Origin: JABAAE01 sp036336715
GTDB taxonomy: Bacteria > Planctomycetota > Planctomycetia > Pirellulales > Pirellulaceae
Direction: 5' to 3'
DNA length: 64,000 bases
Assembly (NCBI GenBank): GCA_036336715.1
Contig: JAYZFP010000058.1
Location: forward strand, 1 to 64,000
Part shown: positions 6,875-16,277 of the stretch, piece by piece
How positions within the stretch are numbered: the first letter of the stretch is position 1
Layout: the number at the start of each line of letters is the position of its first letter
Position numbers and translations under genes: made by a program
The notes under the pieces: model-generated
What the model saw: only the letters and a program-made list of their open reading frames with translations
Databases searched by the model: none
Told to the model about the DNA's origin: nothing

Positions 6875-8302
6875 TCAGCCAAAGATTTCTTTGACTGGTC
6901 GACCGCCATCGATCATGGGTGTGGGGCGACCGAGGGAATCGGGCAACATCAGCTGATGGTCGATTCCCATCCGCCAATAGATTGTGGCGGCCAGGTCTTC
7001 CGGGCTCACCGGGTTTTCAGTGGCGTAGGCCGCCATTCGGTCCGATCGCCCGTAGACTGACCCAGGCTGGACACCTGCGCCGGCCACCAGCGCCGAGAAG
7101 AGGGTGCTCCAATGATCCCGTCCCCAGGCCTTGTTTGCGTTGGGAGTTCTGCCCATTTCTCCGATCGCGATCACCATGGTTTCATCCAACAGGCCCCGCG
7201 CTTCGAGATCCTGCAACAACGCTGAACAGCCCTGGTCAAAAGTCGGGAGAAGGTGTTTTTTGACGTCGGCACTATTTCGATGGGAATCCCAGCTGTAGCC
7301 GTCGACACAGTCGTAGTGAACTGTCACAAACCGCACCCCTGCCTCTACCAGTTTCCGGGCGACAAGGCAGGATTGGCCAAACAGGTGGCGTCCATAATTT
7401 TCGCGTGTTCGATCGGACTCGCTCTTGAGTTCGAGAGCCTGGCGGGTCTTTGCCGATGTGACCATGGAAATCGCCCGGCGACGAATGGAATCTGATGAAG
7501 AATCGTAGGTTTTTTCGAATTGACGGTTCGCACGGTCAAACTGTTCGGAAAGGCTCAGTCGCTGCCGCATAACCTCAAGCGACACTTCATTGCCAAGACC
7601 CTCCAGTTGAAAATGGAGTTCCCGATCGGAGCAGTTCCGCCAGTAGGGATTGTCCGTTTTTGATTTTTTGGGAATCGAGGTCGTTAGGCCATTGTAAGGT
7701 TTTCCGAGCCAACCGGCGTATTCTCCCGGCCTGACATACTGGCCACCGTCCTGCAATTTTCCCAGTCGATTGGGGACCACTGCATACGCGGGGATATCCG
7801 ATTCAAGTCCATTCGCATGTTTCTGAGAAAGGTATTCTACGACCGAACCGTAGGAGGGCCAGTCCTGCGGTGTAGCGGAAAAACCGCCACCAACGGGTAT
7901 GTGCCATCTTCTTCCCGTTTGGATGTAATGGCCAGCTCCACTGTGGTCATTGAAGGAATGGGTCATCGACCGAATAATGCAGTAACGGTCAGAGAGATTC
8001 GCCAGCCTCGGAAGTTGATCCGACATCACCAGCCCGGAGGTCCTGCAGGGGGTTGGATGAAAGGGGCCGCGGATTTCTTCCGGCGCATCCGGTTTCATGT
8101 CAAAAGTTTCCAGTTGACTGGGGCCGCCAAAGAGGAACAGGAAGATAACCGATTTGGCCCTAGCCGGGCGGAAGATGGGGGTTGCTTCTTCTGCTGCGAG
8201 TAATCTCGGCAGTGTGAGCCCCAGCAGCCCGGCTCCTCCGCGGGTCAGCAGTTGGCGGCGTGAGGTGTTGACTTCCCGGGAACAAAGCTTGAGCGGAATC
8301 AT
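6875..8302 (-). CDS. DUF1501 domain protein (sulfatase-like fold, planctomycete type)
   Basis: A 475-residue protein starting at MIPLKLCSREVNTSRRQLL, with a Tat-like leader (SRRQLLTRGGAGLLGLTLP). DUF1501 hallmarks follow: KSVIFLFLFGGPSQLETFDMKPDAPEEIRGPF, split by a normal loop, then FNDHSGAGHY, TVHYDCVDGYSWDSH, MVIAIGEMGRTP and GRDHWSTLF. The fold is related to alkaline phosphatase/sulfatase enzymes, but the biochemical role of DUF1501 proteins is not established. They are usually encoded next to a DUF1549/DUF1553 cytochrome-domain partner; here the neighbours are unrelated and the partners in this window lie at 19.7 and 61.5 kb. A start at 8362 is possible but would put 20 unlikely residues before the leader. 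Confidence 0.9.
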   Translation of the reverse strand: MIPLKLCSREVNTSRRQLLTRGGAGLLGLTLPRLLAAEEATPIFRPARAKSVIFLFLFGGPSQLETFDMKPDAPEEIRGPFHPTPCRTSGLVMSDQLPRLANLSDRYCIIRSMTHSFNDHSGAGHYIQTGRRWHIPVGGGFSATPQDWPSYGSVVEYLSQKHANGLESDIPAYAVVPNRLGKLQDGGQYVRPGEYAGWLGKPYNGLTTSIPKKSKTDNPYWRNCSDRELHFQLEGLGNEVSLEVMRQRLSLSEQFDRANRQFEKTYDSSSDSIRRRAISMVTSAKTRQALELKSESDRTRENYGRHLFGQSCLVARKLVEAGVRFVTVHYDCVDGYSWDSHRNSADVKKHLLPTFDQGCSALLQDLEARGLLDETMVIAIGEMGRTPNANKAWGRDHWSTLFSALVAGAGVQPGSVYGRSDRMAAYATENPVSPEDLAATIYWRMGIDHQLMLPDSLGRPTPMIDGGRPVKEIFG

Positions 8303-8521
8303 GGTTTGGTTCTTTTCAACAGGACGGTTGAATGTCCACGAAATTGGTCGCGTTTCGGACACGTTGTTTGACGAAGCATGCGACTTCCCTCGCGGAGCAG
8401 CTCAGTCGGCTGGTTAACGAATCCGCCTGAACTGGCTGGCGGGAATCTTACCGATCAGCGTTCAACATTTTATCATAGCCAAGAGAAACCCGCCAAATCA
8501 GAATCGTTGGAAAACAGGTCC

Positions 8522-9394
8522 ATGAGCCAGACCGCAAAATATTACCTCGGCTGCCCAGTCTGGGCCTGTGAACATTGGAAGGGAAAGCTTTATCCCCGGA
8601 ATTCGCGGCGGGGTGACTGGTTGCCCTTGTATTCGCAGGCTTTTGGGACGGTGGAAGGGAATGCGACCTTTTACGGTCTGCCGACCATTTCAACGGTGCA
8701 AAAATGGGCAAGCCAGACAGAAGATGGTTTCCGTTTCGCGCTCAAGTTTCCCCGTAGCATTTCCCATGAATGCCGTTTGGCAGGTGCCCGAGCCGAAACA
8801 GATCTTTTTTGCGAATGCCTGGAGATTCTTCTGGATGCAGACCGGTTGGGCCCTTCTTTCCTGCAGTTGCCTCCTGATTTTGGGGGAGAGGAATTTTTTC
8901 GACTTGAGGAATACCTTCGGGCTCTGCCGGAAAAATTTCCTGTAGCCGTCGAAGTGCGCCACGGAGATTATTTTCAGGACCCCTTCAAGAGTCGCCTGCT
9001 GGAATTGTTGTGCGCACTCAAGATGGATCGCGTCATCTTTGATTCGCGGGCTCTTTTTCATTTCCCTCCAGGAGATCTGACCGAATCGGAGGCCCGCCGC
9101 CGAAAGCCAAAGGTACCCATCCTGAAGGATGTGACCGGGGAATTTCCTTTTGTCCGCCTGGTGGGCATCAACCGGATTGAAAAACTCGATCCTTGGATCG
9201 AGGAATGGACCAATGAATTAGCCGGGTGGATTCGACAAGGAAAAACACCCTACCTTTTTACCCACACACCGAATGATGCTTTTGCGCCCGAGTTTGCTAG
9301 GAAATTCCACCTCTCCTTGCAGGATAAGGTGGAACATCTTGCTCCCCTGCCAGAGTGGAAGGGTAAAGGTGAGCAGCAGATGGATTTGTTTTAA
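8522..9394 (+). CDS. DUF72 domain protein
   Basis: A 290-residue protein of the DUF72 (YecE-like) TIM-barrel family. Visible hallmarks are YYLGCPVWACEHWKGKLYP, FGTVEGNATFYGLP, FALKFPRSISHE, PSFLQLPPDF, VAVEVRHGDYF and the C-terminal PYLFTHTPNDAFAPEFARKF. The family's activity is unknown. ATG 8522 (MSQTAKYY) is chosen over the longer frame from 8378, whose first 48 residues overlap the promoter region and do not resemble the family. It is divergent from the DUF1501 gene. Confidence 0.9.
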   Translation: MSQTAKYYLGCPVWACEHWKGKLYPRNSRRGDWLPLYSQAFGTVEGNATFYGLPTISTVQKWASQTEDGFRFALKFPRSISHECRLAGARAETDLFCECLEILLDADRLGPSFLQLPPDFGGEEFFRLEEYLRALPEKFPVAVEVRHGDYFQDPFKSRLLELLCALKMDRVIFDSRALFHFPPGDLTESEARRRKPKVPILKDVTGEFPFVRLVGINRIEKLDPWIEEWTNELAGWIRQGKTPYLFTHTPNDAFAPEFARKFHLSLQDKVEHLAPLPEWKGKGEQQMDLF

Positions 9395-9713
9395 GAGGAT
9401 TTCAAAAACCTGAAGGCACCAGGAACGGTTTAGGAATCCGGTTTTCGTTGTTTGAGGATTCTTCCTGCAACCGAGCAAAAACCTGGGTTGCCGTCAAACC
9501 GTTCCGGAATCCTGTGTTAGTCTTCACCAGAAAGGTAAACCAGGATAATTCTGTGCGAATTGAATGAAGATCCGCCGGTGGCGACCACTCCAGGGTGGTT
9601 CATCCATCGGCGTTGAAATTTGTCCAGGGTGTCTTTAAAAGAATCGCCCTGTACCGATTCCGTATCTTGATTCACAGGAGAATCCTAGCGTTTCGCTCGC
9701 CGGGGCAAGCTGG
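9395..9713. other. Intergenic region with a 10-base inverted repeat
   Basis: About 320 bases between DUF72 and a protease pseudogene. GGAACGGTTT at 9422-9431 is matched perfectly by AAACCGTTCC at 9496-9505, and similar bases (GGAATCC) follow both arms. The arms are 64 bases apart and have no T run, so this is a weak terminator candidate. No coding remnant was seen. Confidence 0.4.
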
Positions 9714-10824
9714 TCAATTAACATCATCAAAAAACATCATCAGGCCGGCCTGGGGATCTGAAAAAGCATCCAGAGCCGTATTGATAGGATTGGCGATCGT
9801 GACCGTGTTGTTTCCGGCAAAAAGGAGTTCGACCGGATTGTTTCCGCTGTCGATAATCAGCGATACAGAATCCCCCGATTCAATGAAGGTCGCCGACACA
9901 TATCGACGACCTTTCTGCTTTCCGCCGCGAAAAATTATCTGGTCTTCAAAAAAGGCGGTGCCGCCGTCATAGCCCACGTTCACCGAGACGTTGACCGAGT
10001 CGATCGTCCCTTCGGTCTGTCCCGTAGTACGGCCATATTTTTGAACCACCAATCCAACGCTGGGCGATGTGGCGATGGAGGTTGGGTTGCCCCAGCCACC
10101 GCTGGGGGTTGCTGTTCCGACATCCGAGGTATTCGCCGTTGCAATTGCGGCATCGACAAAATTGGTTCCATTGAAGTTAATGGGAACAAAGTCGGTCAGG
10201 GTTCCAATGGTGTTCTTGAGATCTAGGACACAATTGTTGTCCAGTGTGCCGGGTTGAATGCTCCCGTCGAGACCTTTGACCCCCTCGTTTTCTTCAGCTT
10301 AAACGTGGTTGTTGCTCAGGGTGTAACGGGAAACGACGTTGCCGGTGGTGATGTCAATCAGCTTGTATCGGCGCCCCTATGTTTCAGCGAAAAATAGGGC
10401 GTGGTATTGGTTCCAACCGAAACGCCGATGGGGACAGCTCGTGCAAAGCGGTCTCGGGGGCTTGATCCACCGCCCCCATCTTTGGGTGGCTTTCCTCGCT
10501 GAGCCTTGTTTTGTCATCCCAGGCCGTAATGGGTCCCACCACCTCGGTGACCATAGCAATGCATTCAATGATCGCGGGGATTTTCTTTGCTTCTTTTGTG
10601 CTCAAAAAGACCTTGATGACTGGATTGTTTGCTGTATCTCCACTAATGCCAGTTGCAATGCCGCCGTCAGTTTTAAATAGACCAGCCTTGGCCTTCAGCT
10701 TGGCTGCTTTGGCGGGGCCCATTCCCTTGGATTGGCCGAATACCGCCGATGAGAAGATCATCTTTAGAAACAGGAATGCAAACACGGCAGTCCATCTGTT
10801 CCTGGGGCAGAAAGAGAACTTCAT
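9714..10824 (-). pseudogene. Trypsin-like (Nal1-type) serine protease pseudogene
   Basis: Pieces of one ~370-residue exported protease are spread over three frames. The N-terminus starts at 10824 with a signal peptide (FAFLFLKMIFSSAVFG) and GMGPAKAAKLKAKAG. Near 10500 the frame changes to DRFARAVPIGVSVGTNTTPY. Near 10375 it changes again to YKLIDITTGNVVSRYTLSNNHV, where the expected catalytic His is followed directly by TAA at about 10300. The same frame resumes with AEENEGVKGLDGSIQPGTL, FVPINFNGTNFVDAAIATA, VVQKYGRTTGQTEG, SGDSVSLIIDSGNNPV and TVTIANPINTALDAF to a stop at 9714. His, Asp and Ser positions of a trypsin-like triad can be recognised. Two frameshifts plus a stop indicate an inactive gene. 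Confidence 0.75.
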
Positions 10825-11001
10825 GGTTTTCTCCGAAGGTAATGAAAGACAGTAAAACCTCAGATTATGCCGGGAAAACCTGGTGAATCAAGTTCGGAAT
10901 CCTGATCCGCTGAAAATGGACGATTTCAATCCTTGTGATTGATCTTTGGAGCCAGGGATTTTCCTTTTTATGGGTCCCGACGGATGCTCCTCATGCCGGA
11001 C

Positions 11002-13299
11002 CTACCGCTTTTTCCTTCTTGAACCCTTTTTGCTGGCGGCTGTTTTTCGACGTCCCCCCTTCGTGTTTTTTTTCTTCGCCGGGAACTTGCCTTTTGTGCC
11101 ACGGAGCGGTTTTTTCCGGTCCGAGCCCCCTGCCCCCTTATGGGAACGGTTTCGTCTTTGTTTGGAATCCAATTCAAAGTCAAGCTCTCTGCGGTCCAGG
11201 TCGACCTGGGAAATTCGAACCTGGATCTCGTCACCCAGTCTGAAATTGTTTTCTTCCTGGTACCCGGTGAGCGACATCGAGCGGGGGTCGAAGTGGTAGC
11301 GGTCATTGGGGAGCGATCGCACGTTGACAAAACCATCGACCGGTAATTCCACTCCCTGGGCAAAAAAACCACCTCGTTTGACACCGGTGATTACGGCTTG
11401 CATCTGCATGCCAATCTTGTCCGCAAAGTAGCCCAGGAGTTTCAGCTTGACCAGGTCCCGTTCGGCGCGTTCGGCATTTTCTTCGCGGGCGGAGCAGTCG
11501 TCACCGATCCGGGCCAGGGTTTTGCTGTCCACACTCGGCTTTCGCCCGTCAGCAACCGCACCCACCATGCGGTGAATCACGAGGTCGGGATAACGGCGAA
11601 TGGGAGAGGTAAAGTGGCAGTAGGCATCACTTCCGAGTGCGTAATGTCCATCCTCTTCGGGTGAATACCTGGCTTTGCTCATGCTTTTCAGCAATGCGAA
11701 ATTAACGGCCTGTTGCTGCGGCAGCCCTTTGACCTTTTCAACCAGTCGCTGGATTTCAAACCGGCTGACAAGGCTGTCGCTCTCGATCCCGAGGCCCCGA
11801 ACGAATCCCGTCAATTCGTCAAGTTTGTCCGGGTTGGGTTGAGGGTGAACGCGTCGCAGAAACGGGAGTCCGCTGTCATCAAACATCTCCGCTACCGCTT
11901 CGTTGGCAGCCAGCATGAATTCTTCGATAATCTGGTGGCTCTCGGTGTGCTTTGCAGTTTTGGCACCGCAGACCCGGCCCTTTCCATCGAGTTCGACCTT
12001 GACTTCGGGAAGGTGGAGTTCGATCGCTCCGTCCCGGTTTCGGCGGGCACGAAGCATCATGGCAAGTTTGTACATTCGCTCCAGGAGGGAAAACGTCTGG
12101 TGGTCCAGTTTTCGTCTCCAGGCAATCGGGCGTTCCAGGAAGTCATCGACCTCCTCATAGGTGAACCGGCGTTTGCTCTGGATGGCGGTTCGCTTGACCT
12201 CCGTTTTGACCCGCGCACCCTCCTCGGTAAATTCGATGAATGCGGACATGGCATACCGGACGCGCTCAGGCTGCAGGCTGGCCAGGTTGTTCGAAATGAC
12301 CTCGGGCAGCATCGGGATCACCCGATCGGGCAGGTAGACACTGGTTCCCCTTTTGTAGGCTTCGTCATCCAGTGCTGTATTCGGCCGAACAAAGTGGGAG
12401 ACATCGGCAATGTGGACCCCCAGCAGCCAGTGACCGTTTTCAATTCGGGAAAGCGAAATCGCGTCGTCAAAATCGCGGGCATCCCGGGGATCAATGGTGA
12501 CAATGCATTCGGCTGTCAGGTCCAGCCGATCTTTGTGAATTGACTCGTCGAAACGGTCTGCCTCCTCCCGGGCCGCCTCCAGGACCGGTTCGGGGAATTC
12601 GGCAACCAACCCGTATTGATTCATCACCAGTTGGGTGTCCACTCCCGGTTGACCGTGGGGTCCGAGGACGTCAACCACGACCCCTTCTCCCTCGCTGTAG
12701 CTGGATGGGAATTTAACCATCTCGACAACGACCTTGTCGCCATCCCGGCAGTTTTTTGCTGCCGAGTCGCCGACCACCACCGGCTCGGGAAACTGGTTCC
12801 CGTCGATTTGCACATAACCCCACTGAAACTCGGAAAAATAGGTGCCTACAAAGCGGTGGGTTTTTCGTTCAACGACCTCCTCGACCCGTCCGCCGTATTG
12901 GATATCTCTCCCCTCCCGTTTGCGGGTGATTCGGATGCGTACCAGGTCACCGGTCGTGGCATCGAGACAGCCCTGGAACGGAATGTAAATATCCGTCGCG
13001 CCGTACCATTCGGTATCCGAGCGGGTGCGAACCACACCAAACCCACGGGAGGTCATCTTGAATGTACCCAGGATATCTTTTCGGGGAGACTTTGTTTCCA
13101 TTCCCTTCATCACCAGGTGCTTGGAGCCCCACTTCAACCGCCCCGAACGGATCAACCTCTTGAGAACACGTTTGAATGGACGCAGGTCTTCTTTTTCGAT
13201 TTTCAGCTTTTTGGCGATCACCTTCGGTTTGACCGGTCGATACTCCTGCCTCGACACATGATTTTCAATTTGAGCTTCCAGCTCCTGTTCACTTTTCAC
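11002..13299 (-). CDS. rnr: Ribonuclease R
   Basis: A 765-residue 3'-5' exoribonuclease that degrades structured RNA. In order it shows an N-terminal helix-turn-helix-like segment (residues ~10-60), cold-shock domains, the RNB catalytic domain and an S1 domain. The RNB domain holds the Mg-binding aspartates (TIDPRDARDFDDAISL), HIADVSHFVRPNTALDDEA, YLPDRVIPMLPE, EFMLAANEAVAE and FTSPIRRYPDLVIHR. The S1 domain reads ITGVKRGGFFAQGVELPVDGF. A Lys/Arg-rich tail of about 50 residues closes the protein, as in other RNase R proteins. Length and motif order are normal. Confidence 0.97.
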   Translation of the reverse strand: MKSEQELEAQIENHVSRQEYRPVKPKVIAKKLKIEKEDLRPFKRVLKRLIRSGRLKWGSKHLVMKGMETKSPRKDILGTFKMTSRGFGVVRTRSDTEWYGATDIYIPFQGCLDATTGDLVRIRITRKREGRDIQYGGRVEEVVERKTHRFVGTYFSEFQWGYVQIDGNQFPEPVVVGDSAAKNCRDGDKVVVEMVKFPSSYSEGEGVVVDVLGPHGQPGVDTQLVMNQYGLVAEFPEPVLEAAREEADRFDESIHKDRLDLTAECIVTIDPRDARDFDDAISLSRIENGHWLLGVHIADVSHFVRPNTALDDEAYKRGTSVYLPDRVIPMLPEVISNNLASLQPERVRYAMSAFIEFTEEGARVKTEVKRTAIQSKRRFTYEEVDDFLERPIAWRRKLDHQTFSLLERMYKLAMMLRARRNRDGAIELHLPEVKVELDGKGRVCGAKTAKHTESHQIIEEFMLAANEAVAEMFDDSGLPFLRRVHPQPNPDKLDELTGFVRGLGIESDSLVSRFEIQRLVEKVKGLPQQQAVNFALLKSMSKARYSPEEDGHYALGSDAYCHFTSPIRRYPDLVIHRMVGAVADGRKPSVDSKTLARIGDDCSAREENAERAERDLVKLKLLGYFADKIGMQMQAVITGVKRGGFFAQGVELPVDGFVNVRSLPNDRYHFDPRSMSLTGYQEENNFRLGDEIQVRISQVDLDRRELDFELDSKQRRNRSHKGAGGSDRKKPLRGTKGKFPAKKKNTKGGRRKTAASKKGSRRKKR

Positions 13300-13835
13300 T
13301 TATTTTTCCTTGAGTCAAAAACCTTTCGCAGGGCCGCAAAAATCATTGCAGTGGACACCCGGGGTTATCGGGTTCCGGGGCTGTTGGCCTTCGCGGAATG
13401 CGAGCCACCGTTCGCCGTTTTGAAACGGTCTCGGAGGTCGTTCGACCAGATTCCAGCGATTCTGATGGTGGGGGCCATTCTGGTTTTCACATCGCCAGGT
13501 GCTTGGAATCGCAATCCCGGCAAACAAAACCGGAGCCGTGAGCGAATCGCCAGTCATGAAACGCAGCCCAGCGTCAGGTGCTTGTATCCGCTCCGGCCTG
13601 GAACCCGTTTCACGTCGACCTCAACCGGGGGAATCGGCCCCTATAACCGGCACAAGCCGGCCAGCTTGCCGTGATTCGTTTCGGGATGTTGGGCCCCCGG
13701 TGAATTTTCTTGCCGGGGAAGTCCATCCAACCTACCTAATCCTGTCTGAGTCTATCAGGTGCGCCAGTTTTGCGCGGATGAATTGGCTCAAAACCGCCAA
13801 AAGAGAGAGATTTAGCCGGTTTCGGTTTAAAGAAA
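13300..13835. other. Intergenic region, no feature recognised
   Basis: About 536 bases between the divergent RNase R and YTV genes. Reading frames here lack recognisable motifs, and no tRNA cloverleaf or clear promoter pair was found. Both promoters must lie here. Confidence 0.4.
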
Positions 13836-16115
13836 ATGACCCATCCATCGATTCTTTGTTCTTCTGTCCTGATATGGACGGCGATTTTCCCGGCAGGTTC
13901 ACCCCCGCAGTCCGGAACGGACGCGGGAAATGGGGTTTCCCGTACAGGAAAATTTCAGGTTGTTGCCCCGGTCAGCTCGGAAACCGGAGGCCCCGTTTCG
14001 TTTCGGCAAAGCGAATACGGCAAATCTGAAAATCGGTCCCCGGACGATTTCGCTCCAGCGTTACGGAAAACAGTTTGGGTCCCGAGTTGGGAAACCTGTT
14101 ATCGAAATTTCAGTCAAACGCGTTACCGGTTTGAGGAACGGCAATATTTTGTCGATCGCTATCGAAAAGTATGTGACTGGGTTCCGGTGGATCAGACCTA
14201 CACAGCCTATGTGCCACGACCGGTGACGACGTTTCACACGACTTATAAAAACGTCCCCGATACCGTGGCAGTTGAGGAAGAGTACACCGTAGAGGTTCCG
14301 GAGACCAAAAAGCGGACCTGGACCGTCATGCGTACGGTCACCCAGCAGATTCCCATTCGGCAGGAGGTGATCGTTCGGGTTCCCAAGCTGGAAAAGACGG
14401 TGGAAACGTATGTGCGCAAGGTTCCACAAACGGTTGAAGAAAAAATCAAACAGACCATCCAGGTTCCGGAAACCCGGATGCGGGAAGTCCATACCTACCG
14501 CAGTATTCCGGTCAAATATGAGGCCAAAGAAGTATACACCGAGATGGTTCCCAAGTTGCAGGAATTGACCTTCACTGTCTATCGGAACGTCCCGACGCAG
14601 GTGCCTGAAAAGCGAACCTACGTGGTACACGTTCCGGTTACCCGGTACCGGACCCGCAATTACACAGTACGCATACCGCACACGCAGTACGAGACAGAGT
14701 ACTATACCGTGCAGGTTCCCTACACGGAGGAGGTGACCGAATACCGGAATGTCTGTGTTCCCTACCGGGATGAAATTACCCACCAGTTCACGGTCTGTGT
14801 GCCCCATTGGAAACAGGTCGAAGAAAAGACCCGTGTCTGTGTTCCCTGCTATGAAAAAGTACCGGTGAACTGCCGGGTCATGGTTCCCTACCAGAAGACG
14901 GTTTCCGGAACTCGTACCGTTTGCCGCAGGGTACCTTACGTTGAAAAGAAATGGGTCACGGTGGATTGTGGCAGTTGGCAAACGGTTTCCACTCCGGTGG
15001 TTGCAGCCAACTGTGTCGACCATTGCGGACGATGTGATCGTTGCCAGCAGCGGTCTGTCTGTCGGAGGGTCTGGGTGCCACGGAAAGAAACACGCCAGAT
15101 CAATTGCACGAAATACCGGATCGAACGCTGCGAGGTACCCTGCCAGCGGACGGTGACCTGCTATCGGCCCTGCGTTCAGACACGGTGGATCAGTTGCTAC
15201 CGGACAAAAATGGAGACGCGGAGTTGTTTCCGCTGGATCTGTGAGCCCAGGTACGAACCGCGAACTCAGGTGATTCCCGTGACCCGATACCGTTACGAGC
15301 CGAGGGCCTGGACACGGCAGGTGACCATGAAACGCCCGGAAGTCAGGACCCGGGAAGTTCCCAAAACGGTTTACAAGCTTGAGCAGCGGGAACAGCAGGT
15401 ACCCTACACGATCAACGTACCTGAAACCCGTGAAAAAACAGTTTATACCACCGTTTACCGAAAGGTGGCTCAGCAGAAAACCCAGCGGAATACGATCATG
15501 GTGCCGGAGCAGCGTGAAAGGACGGTCACCCGGACCCGGATGAAAATGGTCAAGGAAAAAAAGCAGGAGAGGTACACGGTGATGGTGCCCAAGGTAATCG
15601 AAAAGGTGAATTACAAAACCGTGTACCGACCTGTCGAGGCGGAACGGGAAATTATTCGGACGATTTACGTTAACAAGGCCGAAACCCGCACCACCTATCG
15701 CAGCGAGACTCGCCAGGTACCGGAGGAGCGATCCCAGGTTTATGTCGAAATGCGAAAGGAAAAAAGAAAACGGACCGTTTACAAGACCGTTTGGAGGCAG
15801 GTTCCCGAAACCCGTCCCTGCACACGGATTGAGCGGGTACCGGAGCAAAGAACACGGCAGGTTCTCCAACCCCGGATCCGATATGAACATTACCAGGAAC
15901 CCTGCTGCTACCGGGTTTGCATTCCCTACCAAGTTTCCTGTTCGGTACCTTACAAGGTTTGCCGGATGGTTCCCAAAACAGTCACCGTTCCGGTTGCCAG
16001 TTGCCATGTTCCCCAGGCCGCCGGTCAGTGCTGGGATCTTTGTTGTGACTATGCGGAATTCTGTCGGGAAAGCTGTTTTTCCAAACTGAAACGCTGGTTT
16101 CAGGCCTGCTGGTAG
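13836..16115 (+). CDS. Exported planctomycete YTV-repeat protein
   Basis: A 759-residue protein with a signal peptide (SILCSSVLIWTAIFPAG). From about residue 90 to the end it is almost entirely made of short repeats of the form (Y/R)TV-x-VP-x5-(R/Y)T/Y. Examples are YTVEVPETKKRTWTVMRTV, YTVRIPHTQYETEYYTVQVP and YTVMVPKVIEKVNYKTVYRP. This is the planctomycete-specific YTV repeat family. A cysteine-rich block lies in the middle (CVDHCGRCDRCQQRSVCRRV, CYRPCVQ) and another at the C-terminus (CCYRVCIPYQVSCSVPYKVC, CWDLCCDYAEFC). Basic residues and tyrosines dominate. A cell-wall or extracellular structural role with disulfide cross-links is likely but unproven. Confidence 0.9.
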   Translation: MTHPSILCSSVLIWTAIFPAGSPPQSGTDAGNGVSRTGKFQVVAPVSSETGGPVSFRQSEYGKSENRSPDDFAPALRKTVWVPSWETCYRNFSQTRYRFEERQYFVDRYRKVCDWVPVDQTYTAYVPRPVTTFHTTYKNVPDTVAVEEEYTVEVPETKKRTWTVMRTVTQQIPIRQEVIVRVPKLEKTVETYVRKVPQTVEEKIKQTIQVPETRMREVHTYRSIPVKYEAKEVYTEMVPKLQELTFTVYRNVPTQVPEKRTYVVHVPVTRYRTRNYTVRIPHTQYETEYYTVQVPYTEEVTEYRNVCVPYRDEITHQFTVCVPHWKQVEEKTRVCVPCYEKVPVNCRVMVPYQKTVSGTRTVCRRVPYVEKKWVTVDCGSWQTVSTPVVAANCVDHCGRCDRCQQRSVCRRVWVPRKETRQINCTKYRIERCEVPCQRTVTCYRPCVQTRWISCYRTKMETRSCFRWICEPRYEPRTQVIPVTRYRYEPRAWTRQVTMKRPEVRTREVPKTVYKLEQREQQVPYTINVPETREKTVYTTVYRKVAQQKTQRNTIMVPEQRERTVTRTRMKMVKEKKQERYTVMVPKVIEKVNYKTVYRPVEAEREIIRTIYVNKAETRTTYRSETRQVPEERSQVYVEMRKEKRKRTVYKTVWRQVPETRPCTRIERVPEQRTRQVLQPRIRYEHYQEPCCYRVCIPYQVSCSVPYKVCRMVPKTVTVPVASCHVPQAAGQCWDLCCDYAEFCRESCFSKLKRWFQACW

Positions 16116-16167
16116 GGTAATCCAGCCATTCGTTCAGCACCTTCCTGCCGCCGGTTTACCCGGTTCA

Positions 16168-16199
16168 ACCCTGGCCGTGCCTTCGGGCGTGGCCAGGGT
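16168..16199 (+). terminator. Strong hairpin with UUCG tetraloop after the YTV gene
   Basis: ACCCTGGCCGTGCC pairs over 14 positions (two G-T wobbles) with GGCGTGGCCAGGGT around a TTCG loop. It is 53 bases after the stop at 16115. No T run follows, so it may act as a terminator with help or as a 3' RNA-stabilising hairpin. Confidence 0.6.
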
Positions 16200-16277
16200 C
16201 GGCTGGAATTCTTTCGATTCGGGCCCCGTTGGATACCGCAAAAGGTGGGTACCCAGCAACTTGGCGATTGACCTACA

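Noticed and set aside
11713..13674. Long plus-strand frames opposite RNase R
   Set aside because: Antisense shadows; RNase R on the other strand is complete with all catalytic motifs.
14061..16007. 648-codon minus-strand frame opposite the YTV gene
   Set aside because: It is an antisense shadow of the repetitive YTV codons, with composition but no motifs of a real protein.
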